Virus record (IMG/VR): IMGVR_UViG_3300031972_002079
Span: 1-52,214 of that record
Origin: a virus
DNA length: 52,214 nucleotides
Strand: one strand, 5' to 3'
This document shows, piece after piece, positions 14,640-23,730 of the stretch. How positions within the stretch are numbered: position 1 is the stretch's first letter; each line of letters opens with the position of its first letter. The notes beneath the pieces are model-generated. The model ran no database searches and had not been told where the DNA came from. It saw nothing but the letters and a program-made list of their open reading frames with translations. A program made the translations under genes and the position numbers.

Positions 14640-15563
14640 ATGTCCTTTTCCGATCTAAAGAAAAAATCATCCCTTGGTTCATTGACTTCCAAACTCACCA
14701 AAGAGATTGAGAAGATGAACAAAACTGGTTCTTCAGGAGACGATCGTCTCTGGAAACCACAACTAGACAAAACAGGTAACGGTTATGCCGTTATTCGTTT
14801 CCTTCCTGCTCCCGATGGTGAAGATCTACCATGGGCAAAACTATACACTCACGCATTCCAAGGCACTGGTGGTTGGTTCATTGAGAACTCTCTTACCACT
14901 CTCGGTCAAAAGGATCCAGTATCTGAACACAACTCTCAACTTTGGAATAGTGGTCTAGAGTCTGATAAAGATATTGCTCGTAAGCAAAAGCGTAAACTGT
15001 CATATTATAGTAACATCTATGTTGTCAAGGATCCAGTCAATCCTGATAACGAAGGTAAAGTATTCCTATTCAAGTTTGGTAAAAAGATCTTTGATAAGAT
15101 CACTGCTGCAATGCAACCTGAGTTTGAAGATGAAGAGCCAATCAATCCTTTTGACTTCTGGCAAGGTGCAAACTTTAAACTGAAGATCAAGAAGGTTGCT
15201 GGTTATTGGAACTATGACTCTTCTGAGTTCGCACGTCAAGAACCTCTTCTGGACGATGATGATGCTATGGAAGAACTATGGAAGAAAGAGTATTCATTGA
15301 CTGCCATTGTTGCCCCTGATCAGTTCAAGTCCTATGATGAGCTCAGGACTCGTCTAGATTATGTTCTTGGAATCAAAGGTACTCCTCGTTTCCAAGATCA
15401 AGAGACTGTTGAAGAAGAACAACAATTCCGTAGTGAGAATCGTGCAGAACCAGCACCTTCAGTTCCCCAGTCAATGAAAGAAGAACTGACTGATCTTTCT
15501 TCTAATAATGCTGATGAAGAAGATGATACCCTGAGTTACTTCCAACGACTCGCAGACGGATGA
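14640..15563 (+). CDS. 32: Single-stranded DNA-binding protein gp32
   Basis: 307 aa, similar to T4 gp32 (301 aa). N-terminal basic LAST-like region (FSDLKKKSSLGSLTSKL) for cooperative binding, an OB core (GYAVIRFLPAP, KLYTHAFQGTGGWF, SYYSNIYVVKDP, FKFGKKIFDKI) and a long acidic C-terminal tail that in T4 recruits replication partners. Coats ssDNA during replication and recombination. Its stop directly abuts the stop of gp53 on the other strand. Confidence 0.95.
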   Translation: MSFSDLKKKSSLGSLTSKLTKEIEKMNKTGSSGDDRLWKPQLDKTGNGYAVIRFLPAPDGEDLPWAKLYTHAFQGTGGWFIENSLTTLGQKDPVSEHNSQLWNSGLESDKDIARKQKRKLSYYSNIYVVKDPVNPDNEGKVFLFKFGKKIFDKITAAMQPEFEDEEPINPFDFWQGANFKLKIKKVAGYWNYDSSEFARQEPLLDDDDAMEELWKKEYSLTAIVAPDQFKSYDELRTRLDYVLGIKGTPRFQDQETVEEEQQFRSENRAEPAPSVPQSMKEELTDLSSNNADEEDDTLSYFQRLADG

Positions 15564-16208
15564 TTACTTCAGTCTAATATTATCTGCCTTAATTAGTTTA
15601 TTATTCACTTTCTGGGAGGATCTGTCGTAAAACAGTTCCTCCCTTAAATCTAGGATGGCTTGAGTGACATAAGATGCTCTCAGCAATTGAATAGATCTTT
15701 TATTATTATTCAAACGAATTTCATTTTCGTAATATGTAATTGCTCTTACAGGATTTATTGTTGCATCAACTTGAGTTGGATCATTGATAGTAAAATCAGA
15801 ATCAACTCTGATTCCTTCTGGATAAATTAATCTACCTTCATCATCTTTCACTTCAGTTGTTTCATAATAAGCAAATTGATTTATATTTTCTTCACCATAT
15901 TTGTCAACAACATAATTATATAACTGTGCATCAGATAAAGGCCACTCATTATGAACGTTAGTAATATTATTTGAAACTAGAACCAACCAATCTAATTCTG
16001 CATTTCCATAAAATTCTTCAGCAACAATATCGGGTCTTTCACCATCACTAATTTCATAATTATCAAACGCTTCTAATACTGAACTTAAATCGTCTCTTAA
16101 TTTTACTCTTCTGAAAAGATTTTTAATCGTTACATATTGTCTATCAGAACTTCTTTCTGATAGTGGGGACGGATAACTTACGTTTGGTAACTCAGTAAAA
16201 TATGCCAT
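15564..16208 (-). CDS. 53: Baseplate wedge protein gp53
   Basis: 214 aa. FYGNAELDWLVLVSNNITN with NEWPLSDAQ is the conserved gp53 block. In T4 it links wedges in the baseplate. First of a four-gene minus-strand set; it overlaps gp48 by one base. No gap separates its 3' end from gp32. Confidence 0.9.
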   Translation of the reverse strand: MAYFTELPNVSYPSPLSERSSDRQYVTIKNLFRRVKLRDDLSSVLEAFDNYEISDGERPDIVAEEFYGNAELDWLVLVSNNITNVHNEWPLSDAQLYNYVVDKYGEENINQFAYYETTEVKDDEGRLIYPEGIRVDSDFTINDPTQVDATINPVRAITYYENEIRLNNNKRSIQLLRASYVTQAILDLREELFYDRSSQKVNNKLIKADNIRLK

Positions 16209-17104
16209 TAGAATCCAGCTCCTATTAGTCCTTGATCTGTATCATAATCTTGATCATAAACAGGTGACAACTCTTGGAATGTCATTGTCAGAGTGTATAC
16301 AACTGGTGATCCATCATCATAAGTTGCATATGTACCAGTTCCAGTATAGTTTACACTGCAATTTGTCATTGCCATTGGTTTGAATCTATTTAAGTATGGG
16401 TGCTCTGCAGATCCTTTCTTAAAATTAAGATGAAATACATCGGGAGAACAAAGAAAAGCAGAACTACTTGGAGATCTTTTTGGAGACATACTTTTTTTCA
16501 AGATCCTAAGAATATACTTAATCTGAGCTGCTTCATTAACATCTCTTGGTGTTAATTGATATGAAAAACTGAAAGATCTTAAACCAGGTCCACTAAACAA
16601 CAACTCTAAGTTTGGATTCAAAACTTGACCCGTTGTTCTTGCTAGAGTTTGTCCAAAGGTAACGTTACTTCCAAACGCTTGGAGAATTTTTGCAGTGAAT
16701 CCTGCTTGTGCTGCTTTAATTACATCATCACCTAATCCAACACGCTTTGCTCCATCTGCGATCTGTGAACTAAAGTCACTAAAAGCATTTTTCCCTCCGT
16801 TCATTAATGTAGGAGCAGCTTGCAATACAAGATCTTCTACAACATTCATTGTGGCACCGTTCCATGTAACACCATTTGATGCTGTTATTGATGTTGGAAC
16901 TGGTAAAATTATATTTGCTTTTGTTTTTCCTACTTGATTACTTAAACCTTGACTGAATAATTTTATTGCTTTACTTTCATTTTGAAACTTGTTATTCGGT
17001 TTATATGTACGAATTGACATTGAAAGATAATCCGAATAGTCCTCAAGAACTGTTGTCGGATATCTAAACGGGGCTAGTTTTGACTTTTTGCTTTGAACTG
17101 GCAT
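16208..17104 (-). CDS. 48: Baseplate tail-tube cap gp48
   Basis: 298 aa. NPNLELLFSGPGLRSFSFSY, LTPRDVNEAAQIKYILRILK and a C-terminal VYTLTMTFQELSPVYDQDY are typical of the cyanophage gp48 tube-cap, which sits on the hub and starts the tail tube. A CTAAATA box lies about 20 bases upstream on this strand. Confidence 0.88.
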   Translation of the reverse strand: MPVQSKKSKLAPFRYPTTVLEDYSDYLSMSIRTYKPNNKFQNESKAIKLFSQGLSNQVGKTKANIILPVPTSITASNGVTWNGATMNVVEDLVLQAAPTLMNGGKNAFSDFSSQIADGAKRVGLGDDVIKAAQAGFTAKILQAFGSNVTFGQTLARTTGQVLNPNLELLFSGPGLRSFSFSYQLTPRDVNEAAQIKYILRILKKSMSPKRSPSSSAFLCSPDVFHLNFKKGSAEHPYLNRFKPMAMTNCSVNYTGTGTYATYDDGSPVVYTLTMTFQELSPVYDQDYDTDQGLIGAGF

Positions 17105-17119
17105 TAGACAGACCCTGTT

Positions 17120-17512
17120 TTAAATATTTAGTCGATAATTTTGATATGGTATTGATCTTAGATCTGATACCTCTGAAGAGTTCACTAAGTGAATAGAACC
17201 TATAACCTCTTCATTAGTATAATTTCTATAACTTCCCCAATGATAATTAATTCCACGGAATCCCCAGTTATACTTTGCAACAACTGCAACTAGAGGGTTT
17301 TGATCATATTTAATAAATGGAGTTTTTGGTTGATAAACAAAGGTGCAGAAGTTTCCAACTTCAACTTCTGTCGAATCAACTGTTTCTGGTAGAGCCTCCA
17401 TAATCTCTACCATCAAATCATCTGGATCTTCAACTCCAGTCAATTTATCAATCAGTGGTTGAATTCTACTGGTAGATACTTTTTTTGTTTGTTTGAGTTT
17501 TTTTCTTGGCAT
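17120..17512 (-). CDS. Predicted virion protein, unknown
   Basis: 130 aa. Basic N-terminus (PRKKLKQTKK), then a mixed fold with FVYQPKTPFIKYDQNPLVAVV and WGFRGINYHWG. Sits between gp4 and gp48 in a structural operon; a minor head or tail assembly role is likely but not shown. Its first base overlaps the gp4 stop. Confidence 0.7.
   Translation of the reverse strand: MPRKKLKQTKKVSTSRIQPLIDKLTGVEDPDDLMVEIMEALPETVDSTEVEVGNFCTFVYQPKTPFIKYDQNPLVAVVAKYNWGFRGINYHWGSYRNYTNEEVIGSIHLVNSSEVSDLRSIPYQNYRLNI
17125..17131 (-). promoter_or_regulatory. Late promoter motif CTAAATA (minus strand)
   Basis: Reads CTAAATA on the minus strand, at the 3' end of the upstream gene and 21 bases before the gp48 start. 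Confidence 0.6.
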
Positions 17513-17949
17513 TACTTAATACCTAGATCATCTTCAGTAAGAACTTTAAATTGCCACCTACGATCTGCACAGTAATCTGTTGCAGCCTCCCATTTTGCTT
17601 GATTTTTGGCGTATTCAGTTACTTCATAGATGTACTTTTTAGTTTTTTTGCTTTGAACTTTTGGTTCTTGGCATTGTCTCTTGGGTTTAATTTCAATGAT
17701 ATATCTCTGAACATTTCCATTCGTTTCAAGAACCTTAATATAAAAGTCTGGAAAGTAACGATGCACTCTCGAATCTAATGGTGATCTATATGGAATGATT
17801 ATTTCTTCACTACCCCACTCAAGAATGTTTTCGTTAAGGTCACAATAGACCATGAACTTTCTTTCCCAAAGAGACCTATAAATAATGTTAGTTGGATTCC
17901 CTCTATACTTTTTTGTATTTGTGGGAATAAATTTACCTTTATACGCCAT
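17512..17949 (-). CDS. 4: Head completion protein gp4 (TnsA-like nuclease fold)
   Basis: 145 aa. AYKGKFIPTNTKKYRGNP, SLWERKFMVYCD-N, WGSEEIIIPY, HRYFPDFYI and YIIEIKPKRQ match T4 gp4 closely, including nuclease-like E..D-F..E-x-K residues. Thought to trim or seal packaged DNA before tail joining. Confidence 0.93.
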   Translation of the reverse strand: MAYKGKFIPTNTKKYRGNPTNIIYRSLWERKFMVYCDLNENILEWGSEEIIIPYRSPLDSRVHRYFPDFYIKVLETNGNVQRYIIEIKPKRQCQEPKVQSKKTKKYIYEVTEYAKNQAKWEAATDYCADRRWQFKVLTEDDLGIK

Positions 17950-17970
17950 TTATAAAAACTTCACTATAGG

Positions 17971-17977
17971 TATTTAG
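17971..17977 (-). promoter_or_regulatory. Late promoter motif CTAAATA (minus strand), gp4 operon
   Basis: CTAAATA on the minus strand, 22 bases before gp4. It sits in a 29-base divergent gap; on the plus strand the same gap holds TATAAAAA, a near match to the T4 late box, ahead of the GTG of gp54. Confidence 0.7.
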
Positions 17978-17978
17978 A

Positions 17979-19025
17979 GTGCCAGGACCAAAAAAAATTT
18001 CAGATATCAAAAGTACTTTCAGTGATTTGGCTCAGTCATCTCACTATGAGGTACAATTTCATGATTTCCCATTTGGTATAAAGCAAACTTTTGCTGAGAA
18101 TGGAGTCCTGAAAAGTTTTTATAATAACACTGCTGGACTATTATGTTACAATGCTGTTTTACCTGGATCTAGTTTAGCAACAACAACTATTGAAGGTAAT
18201 TTCACTGGAGTGCAACAACAGTATGCACACACCAAAATATTCAATAACATAAATCTAAGTTTCTATTGTGATAGTCAATATCAAGTTTTGAGATTTTTTG
18301 AATCTTGGATGCAACATATTACTGGTGGTAATAACGTTCCAAATAATAGTGTATCTGCAAATCCAAAGAATCCTGGATACTTTTATAGGATGAGATATCC
18401 AAGAGGCACGAATGGATATAAGTGTGATAGTATGAGAATTTATAAATTTGATAGAAATTATCAGGCAGCAGTTGCATATAGTTTTGTTGGATTATTTCCC
18501 GTTGCAATTACATCTACTCCAATAGGATACGAAAGTCAAAACTCTGTTCTAAGAATTAGTATTGATTTTAACTATGAAAGACATTACATGACAGCGGCTG
18601 CACAAAGTACTAAATCACCATATCCATTTAATTTCAATTCAGAATTCTCAAATCTTGGTGATGCATTTGGTAAAGTAAATGCATATTCATCCGCCACTCA
18701 AACCGATCAAGATCAATACTCTTCAAAATTAGCGAAGTATTTCACTTCAAATAATGGTGAGAATAATGCAAAAATTACCCAACAATTTATTGATGGTCTC
18801 AATTCAATAAAAGGTGCTTGGAATCCTACACTTGGAAAAGGTTCTGATATCATTAATTTTGTTAATGATAATGCAGGTGGAGCTGGTGGTGATCAATCTT
18901 CTGCTGCGAGTGCAGGAGCAGCTGCGATTGGTGGTGCCGCAGCTGCTGGTGCTGGTGGAGCTGGATCGGCAGGTGCTGGTGGAGCTGGATCGGCAGGTGG
19001 TGGCTCTAACGTTATCCGTGGTTGA
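17979..19025 (+). CDS. 54: Baseplate tail-tube initiator gp54-like
   Basis: 348 aa with GTG start two bases into the divergent gap edge. Tail-tube-like fold pattern (SSHYEVQFHDFPF, AVLPGSSLATTTIEGNF, NINLSFYCDSQYQVLRFFESW, LRISIDFNYERHY). In T4, gp54 binds the gp48-capped hub and nucleates the gp19 tube. The C-terminal 60 residues are an unusual Gly/Ala/Ser-rich tail carrying a duplicated GAGGAGSA unit. Assignment to gp54 rather than another tube-fold protein rests on context with gp48 and gp53. Confidence 0.75.
   Translation: MPGPKKISDIKSTFSDLAQSSHYEVQFHDFPFGIKQTFAENGVLKSFYNNTAGLLCYNAVLPGSSLATTTIEGNFTGVQQQYAHTKIFNNINLSFYCDSQYQVLRFFESWMQHITGGNNVPNNSVSANPKNPGYFYRMRYPRGTNGYKCDSMRIYKFDRNYQAAVAYSFVGLFPVAITSTPIGYESQNSVLRISIDFNYERHYMTAAAQSTKSPYPFNFNSEFSNLGDAFGKVNAYSSATQTDQDQYSSKLAKYFTSNNGENNAKITQQFIDGLNSIKGAWNPTLGKGSDIINFVNDNAGGAGGDQSSAASAGAAAIGGAAAAGAGGAGSAGAGGAGSAGGGSNVIRG
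18948..18995 (+). repeat. Two exact 24-bp tandem repeats in the gp54 tail
   Basis: Units 18948-18971 and 18972-18995 are identical, in frame, encoding GAGGAGSA twice. Suggests recent slippage expansion. Confidence 0.9.
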
Positions 19026-19029
19026 CGTA

Positions 19030-19036
19030 CTAAATA
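19030..19036 (+). promoter_or_regulatory. Late promoter motif CTAAATA
   Basis: Immediately after the gp54 stop and 27 bases before the gp26-like ATG. Confidence 0.75.
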
Positions 19037-19063
19037 AAAAAAACATAGATTATTCAATACATT

Positions 19064-19780
19064 ATGCCTTTACCAAAGTCCAATACTCCTGTTTATGAAC
19101 TTGAGTTGCCATCCATTGAGAAAAAAATCAAATATCGTCCATTTTTAGTAAAAGAAGAAAAAGTTCTTATCATGGCTCTAGAGAGTCAAGATATGAAACA
19201 GATTACTACTGCGGTGAAAAATGTTCTTGCTGCATGTATTCTCACTAAAGGTGTGAAGGTAGAAAATCTTTCTACTTTTGATATTGAATATCTATTCTTA
19301 AATGTTCGTGCAAAATCTGTTGGAGAACTTATTGATGTAATTGTCACTTGTCCTGATGACAATCAAACTGAAGTTGAGGTTCAAATTAATATTGATGATA
19401 TCACTATCACTAATCAGGAAGGTCATGACAGAGACATTCAGTTAGATGATCAACTTACATTAAGAATGAAGTATCCATCACTAAATGAATTTGTAAAAAC
19501 AAACTTCAATGGTGAAGATATTAACGTCGATCAAGGATTTGATATTATTGCAAACTGCATTGATCAGATTTATTCTGAAGAAGAATCTTGGAATACTTCA
19601 GATTGTACTAAAAAAGAATTGGATGAATTTATTGGTAATCTAACATCAGCACAATTCTCTAAAGTTGAAAAGTTTTTTGCATCTATGCCAAAATTGACTC
19701 ATACTTTAAAGGTTGAAAATCCAAATACTAAGGTCGAAAGTGAAGTTGTTCTAGAAGGGTTAGCATCTTTTTTCGCATAG
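19064..19780 (+). CDS. 26: Baseplate hub assembly protein gp26-like (T4_baseplate family)
   Basis: 238 aa. N-terminal KIKYRPFLVKEEKVLIMALES and the middle VGELIDVIVTCP block are conserved in T4-like gp26/hub proteins (Pfam T4_baseplate, from memory). Required for hub formation in T4. Near its end the codons TCT TTT TTC form a slippery site, so a minority of ribosomes may shift -1 and read into the following 53-aa ORF. Directly upstream of the tape-measure-like genes, as tail chaperones are in other phages. Confidence 0.85.
   Translation: MPLPKSNTPVYELELPSIEKKIKYRPFLVKEEKVLIMALESQDMKQITTAVKNVLAACILTKGVKVENLSTFDIEYLFLNVRAKSVGELIDVIVTCPDDNQTEVEVQINIDDITITNQEGHDRDIQLDDQLTLRMKYPSLNEFVKTNFNGEDINVDQGFDIIANCIDQIYSEEESWNTSDCTKKELDEFIGNLTSAQFSKVEKFFASMPKLTHTLKVENPNTKVESEVVLEGLASFFA
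19768..19774 (+). promoter_or_regulatory. Candidate -1 ribosomal frameshift site (T TTT TTC)
   Basis: X XXY YYZ heptamer in the gp26-like frame, two codons before the TAG. After a -1 slip the frame is open straight through the ATG at 19801 to the TAG at 19960. GAAGGG (19754-19759) lies 8 bases upstream, like the stimulatory Shine-Dalgarno of dnaX. I see no convincing downstream stem. Confidence 0.55.
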
Positions 19781-19800
19781 CCCTGGCACATACTTCTCTG

Positions 19801-19962
19801 ATGTCTTATTATCAAACTAATTTTGCCTTGGTTCAGCATCATAAATATAGTTTAAGTGAGTTAGAGAATATGATGCCATGGGAAAGAGAAGTGTATGTTT
19901 CACTTCTCTTATCATACCTGGAAGAAGAAGAACTGAAACGTAAGCAAGCAAATGGCATCTAG
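19801..19962 (+). CDS. 53-aa ORF after gp26-like; separate hub protein or frameshift extension
   Basis: Acidic, helical (SLSELENMMPWEREVYVSLL, LEEEELKRKQ). May be translated from its own ATG or as a -1 fusion to the gp26-like protein. The W-E-R-E-x-Y pattern is reminiscent of tail assembly chaperone C-termini. It overlaps the next gene by 11 bases. Confidence 0.7.
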   Translation: MSYYQTNFALVQHHKYSLSELENMMPWEREVYVSLLLSYLEEEELKRKQANGI

Positions 19963-21688
19963 ACTCAACCCATCAAAACTATTACCATCACAAAGCAAAG
20001 TGGTGCGTGAAAGTCTTGTGGAGGTTGAGGAACAGAACAATAAACAACAAATAGAAGTATATACTTTTTTAGGGAAACAATTAACATCTATCAATAGAAA
20101 CGTTGAGGCTATTGGTAGAAATCTTGAAACTCTCACGAAAGCCATAAGTGGTGAGACAAGAGCAGAATTAGCTCAAGCAAATGCATCCAAGTTAGAACGC
20201 TTGCGAGATGCTGAGAAAACTGCTTTTGGAAGATCCGAAAATATTTTAGAGGGCAGACTCACTTCTGCAATAACAAAACCTATTAATGCAATAAAGGGTG
20301 TTGTAAGTAATAAATTATTTGACTTAAAAAAAGCATTACTGTTTCTTTTTGGTGGTTGGTTAACCACTAAATTCCTCAGAATGCTTCAGGCAGACGCAGA
20401 AGGAAATAAAGATGAATTTGAAAAATTAAAAGGTGAACTTGTCACTGCATTAGCAGCGGCTGGCGCAGCATTTTTAGTATTGAATGGTGGATTGCTTGGT
20501 TTAATCACCACTATTGGTGGAATAACTTTAAGAGTTGGAAAATTTTTACTATTAAAACCTTTCCAGTCGTTATTTAATGCACTAAGACCAAAACCACCTG
20601 CTACAAAACCTCCTACTCCAACGCCTGGAGTAAGACCAAAACCTGGTGCTACTACAGTTCCTGGTGCTACACCTAAACCTGGTGCTACTACAGTTCCTGG
20701 TGCTACACCTAAACCTGGCGCGACAAGACCTGGAGTACCTCCTGGTAGATCCCCAGGATCTGGTGGAACAATTCTCGGTCCTAGTGGAAAACCGACTGGT
20801 CCTCAAGTACAGGGGACTACTCCAGGTAGGGCACCTAGTATACCACCACCAAAGACAGCTCCTCCCAAGGTAGTTACTCCTAAAAATCCAATTGCATTCT
20901 TATCAAAATCTAAAAATCTTCTTGGTGGATTAAAATCATTACTAGGTAATGCAAGATTTCTTGGTGCTCTTGGTGGTTTCTTAAAAGGAGCGTTCGTATT
21001 ATCAAAAATAAAAAGTAGATTGGATCAAGGAATGTCACCAACTCAGGCATTTGTGCCTGTAATACCAGAAATTTTATTAACTCTCAAAGGTGCAACTATA
21101 GGTGGTGGTCTTGCAGGTGCTGTCGGTCTTACAACTGGACCAGGAGCATTATTAGTTGGAGCTGCTGGTGCTGTTGGTGGTGGTGCATTGGGTGGATTAA
21201 TAGGTGGGCAGGTTACAAATATGATGGATGGTTTGTATGGTCCACTTGGTATGGATAACCTGTTTGGATTTGCGAATGATCCAATCACAAACTTCCTACA
21301 AGGTCTAGGATTGATGAAGAAACCCGAAGAGGGTGGTTTTACACCAGGTGTTGGTGCTAAAGGTAGAGGAACTGGTGTTGCTACGAAGGTTCCTACACAA
21401 GACGATGTTAAGATACCGTCAGTTGCAGCTCCTCATCTTCATCAGGAAAATGTTAAGGTTCCTAGTACTGATAAACAAATTTCCAATAGATTAATGTCTG
21501 CTGGACCAGACTTTGATAATGAACAAAATAATGAAATGCCACAGGATGTTAGAGATGCTATTCAAAATCTTGAAAATACATACCCACTTACATCAGGAAA
21601 TGAAATTCCATCTACATTAACATATGATATATTAAATCCATATAGAGTTCTGGCACAATCAATTTATAACGTAAATTATCAATCCTAA
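19952..21688 (+). CDS. Tape-measure/hub-like structural protein
   Basis: 578 aa. An N-terminal coiled coil (about residues 20-110), a hydrophobic stretch with [13 protein letters not shown], a Gly/Ala-rich membrane-like region (about 150-190), a Pro/Thr-rich linker with repeats, then more glycine-rich hydrophobic segments ([28 protein letters not shown]). Such Ala/Gly hydrophobic and coiled-coil design is common in tape-measure or hub proteins inserted in the host membrane. Not similar by eye to T4 gp29. Overlaps the next gene by one base. Confidence 0.7.
   Translation: MASRLNPSKLLPSQSKVVRESLVEVEEQNNKQQIEVYTFLGKQLTSINRNVEAIGRNLETLTKAISGETRAELAQANASKLERLRDAEKTAFGRSENILEGRLTSAITKPINAIKGVVSNKLFDLKKALLFLFGGWLTTKFLRMLQADAEGNKDEFEKLKGELVTALAAAGAAFLVLNGGLLGLITTIGGITLRVGKFLLLKPFQSLFNALRPKPPATKPPTPTPGVRPKPGATTVPGATPKPGATTVPGATPKPGATRPGVPPGRSPGSGGTILGPSGKPTGPQVQGTTPGRAPSIPPPKTAPPKVVTPKNPIAFLSKSKNLLGGLKSLLGNARFLGALGGFLKGAFVLSKIKSRLDQGMSPTQAFVPVIPEILLTLKGATIGGGLAGAVGLTTGPGALLVGAAGAVGGGALGGLIGGQVTNMMDGLYGPLGMDNLFGFANDPITNFLQGLGLMKKPEEGGFTPGVGAKGRGTGVATKVPTQDDVKIPSVAAPHLHQENVKVPSTDKQISNRLMSAGPDFDNEQNNEMPQDVRDAIQNLENTYPLTSGNEIPSTLTYDILNPYRVLAQSIYNVNYQS
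20639..20710 (+). repeat. Two exact 36-bp in-frame repeats in a Pro-rich linker
   Basis: Units 20639-20674 and 20675-20710 are identical and encode [12 protein letters not shown]; a decayed third unit starts at 20711. A flexible linker likely. Confidence 0.9.
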
Positions 21689-23730
21689 TGGCACTTTCAT
21701 CTGCTCTACTAAGAGATACTTTTAAGTCTTCTCCTTTAGATGAAACTATTGTTTCTCTTAGAAGAAGCACCATTTTTACTAGAAAATCTTCTATTAAAGC
21801 AATAAAAGTATTTCAAAAGAAAAAAGTAGTTGGTGATAAAATATTTCAGAAAGAAAGAAGATTAAATCAACTGTTTAGATTTAGAAATGAAAGAAGATCA
21901 AGAGAGGATGTATTAGAGGCAAACAAATCTACTGGTGGTGGAATTGCAGCTCGTGCTCTAGATAAAGGAAAAGGATTCTTAGGCAGAATAATGAATGCAC
22001 TAGGATATCTTCTCCTAGGTTGGTTGACTACACAACTTCCAAAAATATTAGCATTTATTGATACGCTAAAATATCGTATTGGAAATATTATTGATGCTGG
22101 CAAAAGAATGCTTCAGGATGTCAGAAATATTGTTGTTGGAATAAAGGGAGTTGTATCTCAGGCAATTACAAATATTATAAACTTTGATTTCACAGACAGT
22201 GAAGGAAAATTACAAAAGGAGATGGATGATTTAAATAAATCTTTTGAAGATTTGGGTAATGACTTTGATGATGCAGTAGACAATTTTAAAAATATAACGA
22301 CACCAGAACCAAAGCCTGAACCAGAACCAGTTCCAGTCACACCTACACCCACTGAACCAACACCAACTACTCCAACTATACCTACACCTGTACCTACTCC
22401 ATCTATATCAGGAGCTAACTATTCAAGTAGATTGCAACCTATTCATAGAAAGGCGTTAGACAAAATATCTGAATATGAATCAGCAGCTGCTGGAAATTAT
22501 AATGCAATGAATCAAGGTACTGTGAATGATTTTGCAGGAAGAAGACCAAAAAGTGGTGCGTCAAAAGGTATAATTGGGAGAGATCTAACCAAAATGTCCA
22601 TTGCCGATATTTTGAAATCTCAAGATAAGAGATTAGGAAATAATCAAGGGTTTATACATGCTGCAGGAAGATATCAGTTCCTCTCAGGAACTTTGCAGTC
22701 TGTCTTAAGATATGCTGGAATTTCAGATAAGGTAAAATTTAGTCCTGATGTTCAAGATTATTTGGCAGCCGTTTTATTAACTATGCCAGGTGGTGGATTG
22801 AGTCACTGGACAGCAGATAGAAGAACTGGATTGTTGAGAGATAGGGCAGGAATGGACCTTATCAATAAGGCAGCTCGAACTCCATTAAAAAAAGCATCTC
22901 CAGTAGTACAATCCCCACCTCAAGTAGTTGTTCCAGCACCTCCAGCACCACAACAACCTCCTACACCACCAGCTCCACGACCACAAAGACAAAATCAAAT
23001 GCCTGGTTCTAGACCAACAATCAGCACTGGTGGTGTGAACTTAATACCACTGAGACCTGGAGAACGTGGTTTAGTACAAGGTGGATCTGGTAGTAGAAGG
23101 GGACCAGATGGAACAATAGAATCACAGTATGCAACACATTATCATATCGATGGCCCAGCAAACCTATCTAAAAAACAGAGGAGGCAAATTAGAGAGGTTG
23201 CATTCCATGCAATTAAAGCAATGTTTAATAGAGGTTCCCATGTTCATCTTGGAAGTAGTGCTCAAACATTGTATAAGGGAATGAGTGATTCAAAATTAAG
23301 GAATGCGATTTTATATGAACAGCAAAGGCATGACGCTAGATCATCACCAGCTGTTGATATTCAAGAATTAAATTCTAAACTACAAAGAACTTTGCCTGGT
23401 CAACCTGGAGCAAGAACAACCTTCCCATTTGCAGTTGGACAAGTTTATACGGCAGGTGGTTATGGAAGAGAAGCAAAGATTATTGGAACTGATCAAATCT
23501 CTGTCTCACATGGTGCAAAAGGATCAAGTGCAAGTAATGTTAAACCAGTTAATGTAAGTTCTAATATTCCTAGAGGCCGAAGAAGAGGAGGAAGCACTCT
23601 GATTACTTATATTCCTGTTCCTGTTGGAAAACCAAAAACAGTTCCTGTAGGTCAACCGATGAAAAGTGGATCGTCTGAAGGTTTATCGTTAAATAGTATT
23701 GTCACCGACATTTCTACAGCATATACCTGA
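21688..23730 (+). CDS. Tape-measure/hub-like protein with a lysozyme-like domain
   Basis: 680 aa. The N-terminal part resembles the previous protein in design and shares a GWLTT motif (LLLGWLTTQLPKIL). After a Pro/Thr/Glu linker (about 208-240) residues 250-400 look like a peptidoglycan lyase/muramidase: EYESAAAGNYNAMNQG (candidate catalytic Glu264) and AAGRYQF (327-331), as in lambda R-type endolysins. A second linker leads to a C-terminal part with HYH and HVHLG motifs that could bind metal (peptidase-like, uncertain). Probably a virion enzyme that opens the cell wall during DNA injection. Confidence 0.75.
   Translation: MALSSALLRDTFKSSPLDETIVSLRRSTIFTRKSSIKAIKVFQKKKVVGDKIFQKERRLNQLFRFRNERRSREDVLEANKSTGGGIAARALDKGKGFLGRIMNALGYLLLGWLTTQLPKILAFIDTLKYRIGNIIDAGKRMLQDVRNIVVGIKGVVSQAITNIINFDFTDSEGKLQKEMDDLNKSFEDLGNDFDDAVDNFKNITTPEPKPEPEPVPVTPTPTEPTPTTPTIPTPVPTPSISGANYSSRLQPIHRKALDKISEYESAAAGNYNAMNQGTVNDFAGRRPKSGASKGIIGRDLTKMSIADILKSQDKRLGNNQGFIHAAGRYQFLSGTLQSVLRYAGISDKVKFSPDVQDYLAAVLLTMPGGGLSHWTADRRTGLLRDRAGMDLINKAARTPLKKASPVVQSPPQVVVPAPPAPQQPPTPPAPRPQRQNQMPGSRPTISTGGVNLIPLRPGERGLVQGGSGSRRGPDGTIESQYATHYHIDGPANLSKKQRRQIREVAFHAIKAMFNRGSHVHLGSSAQTLYKGMSDSKLRNAILYEQQRHDARSSPAVDIQELNSKLQRTLPGQPGARTTFPFAVGQVYTAGGYGREAKIIGTDQISVSHGAKGSSASNVKPVNVSSNIPRGRRRGGSTLITYIPVPVGKPKTVPVGQPMKSGSSEGLSLNSIVTDISTAYT

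Noticed and set aside
18804-19046. Minus-strand Ser/Thr/Arg-rich ORF
   Set aside because: Antisense reading of the Gly/Ala repeat in gp54; repeat-derived open frame only.
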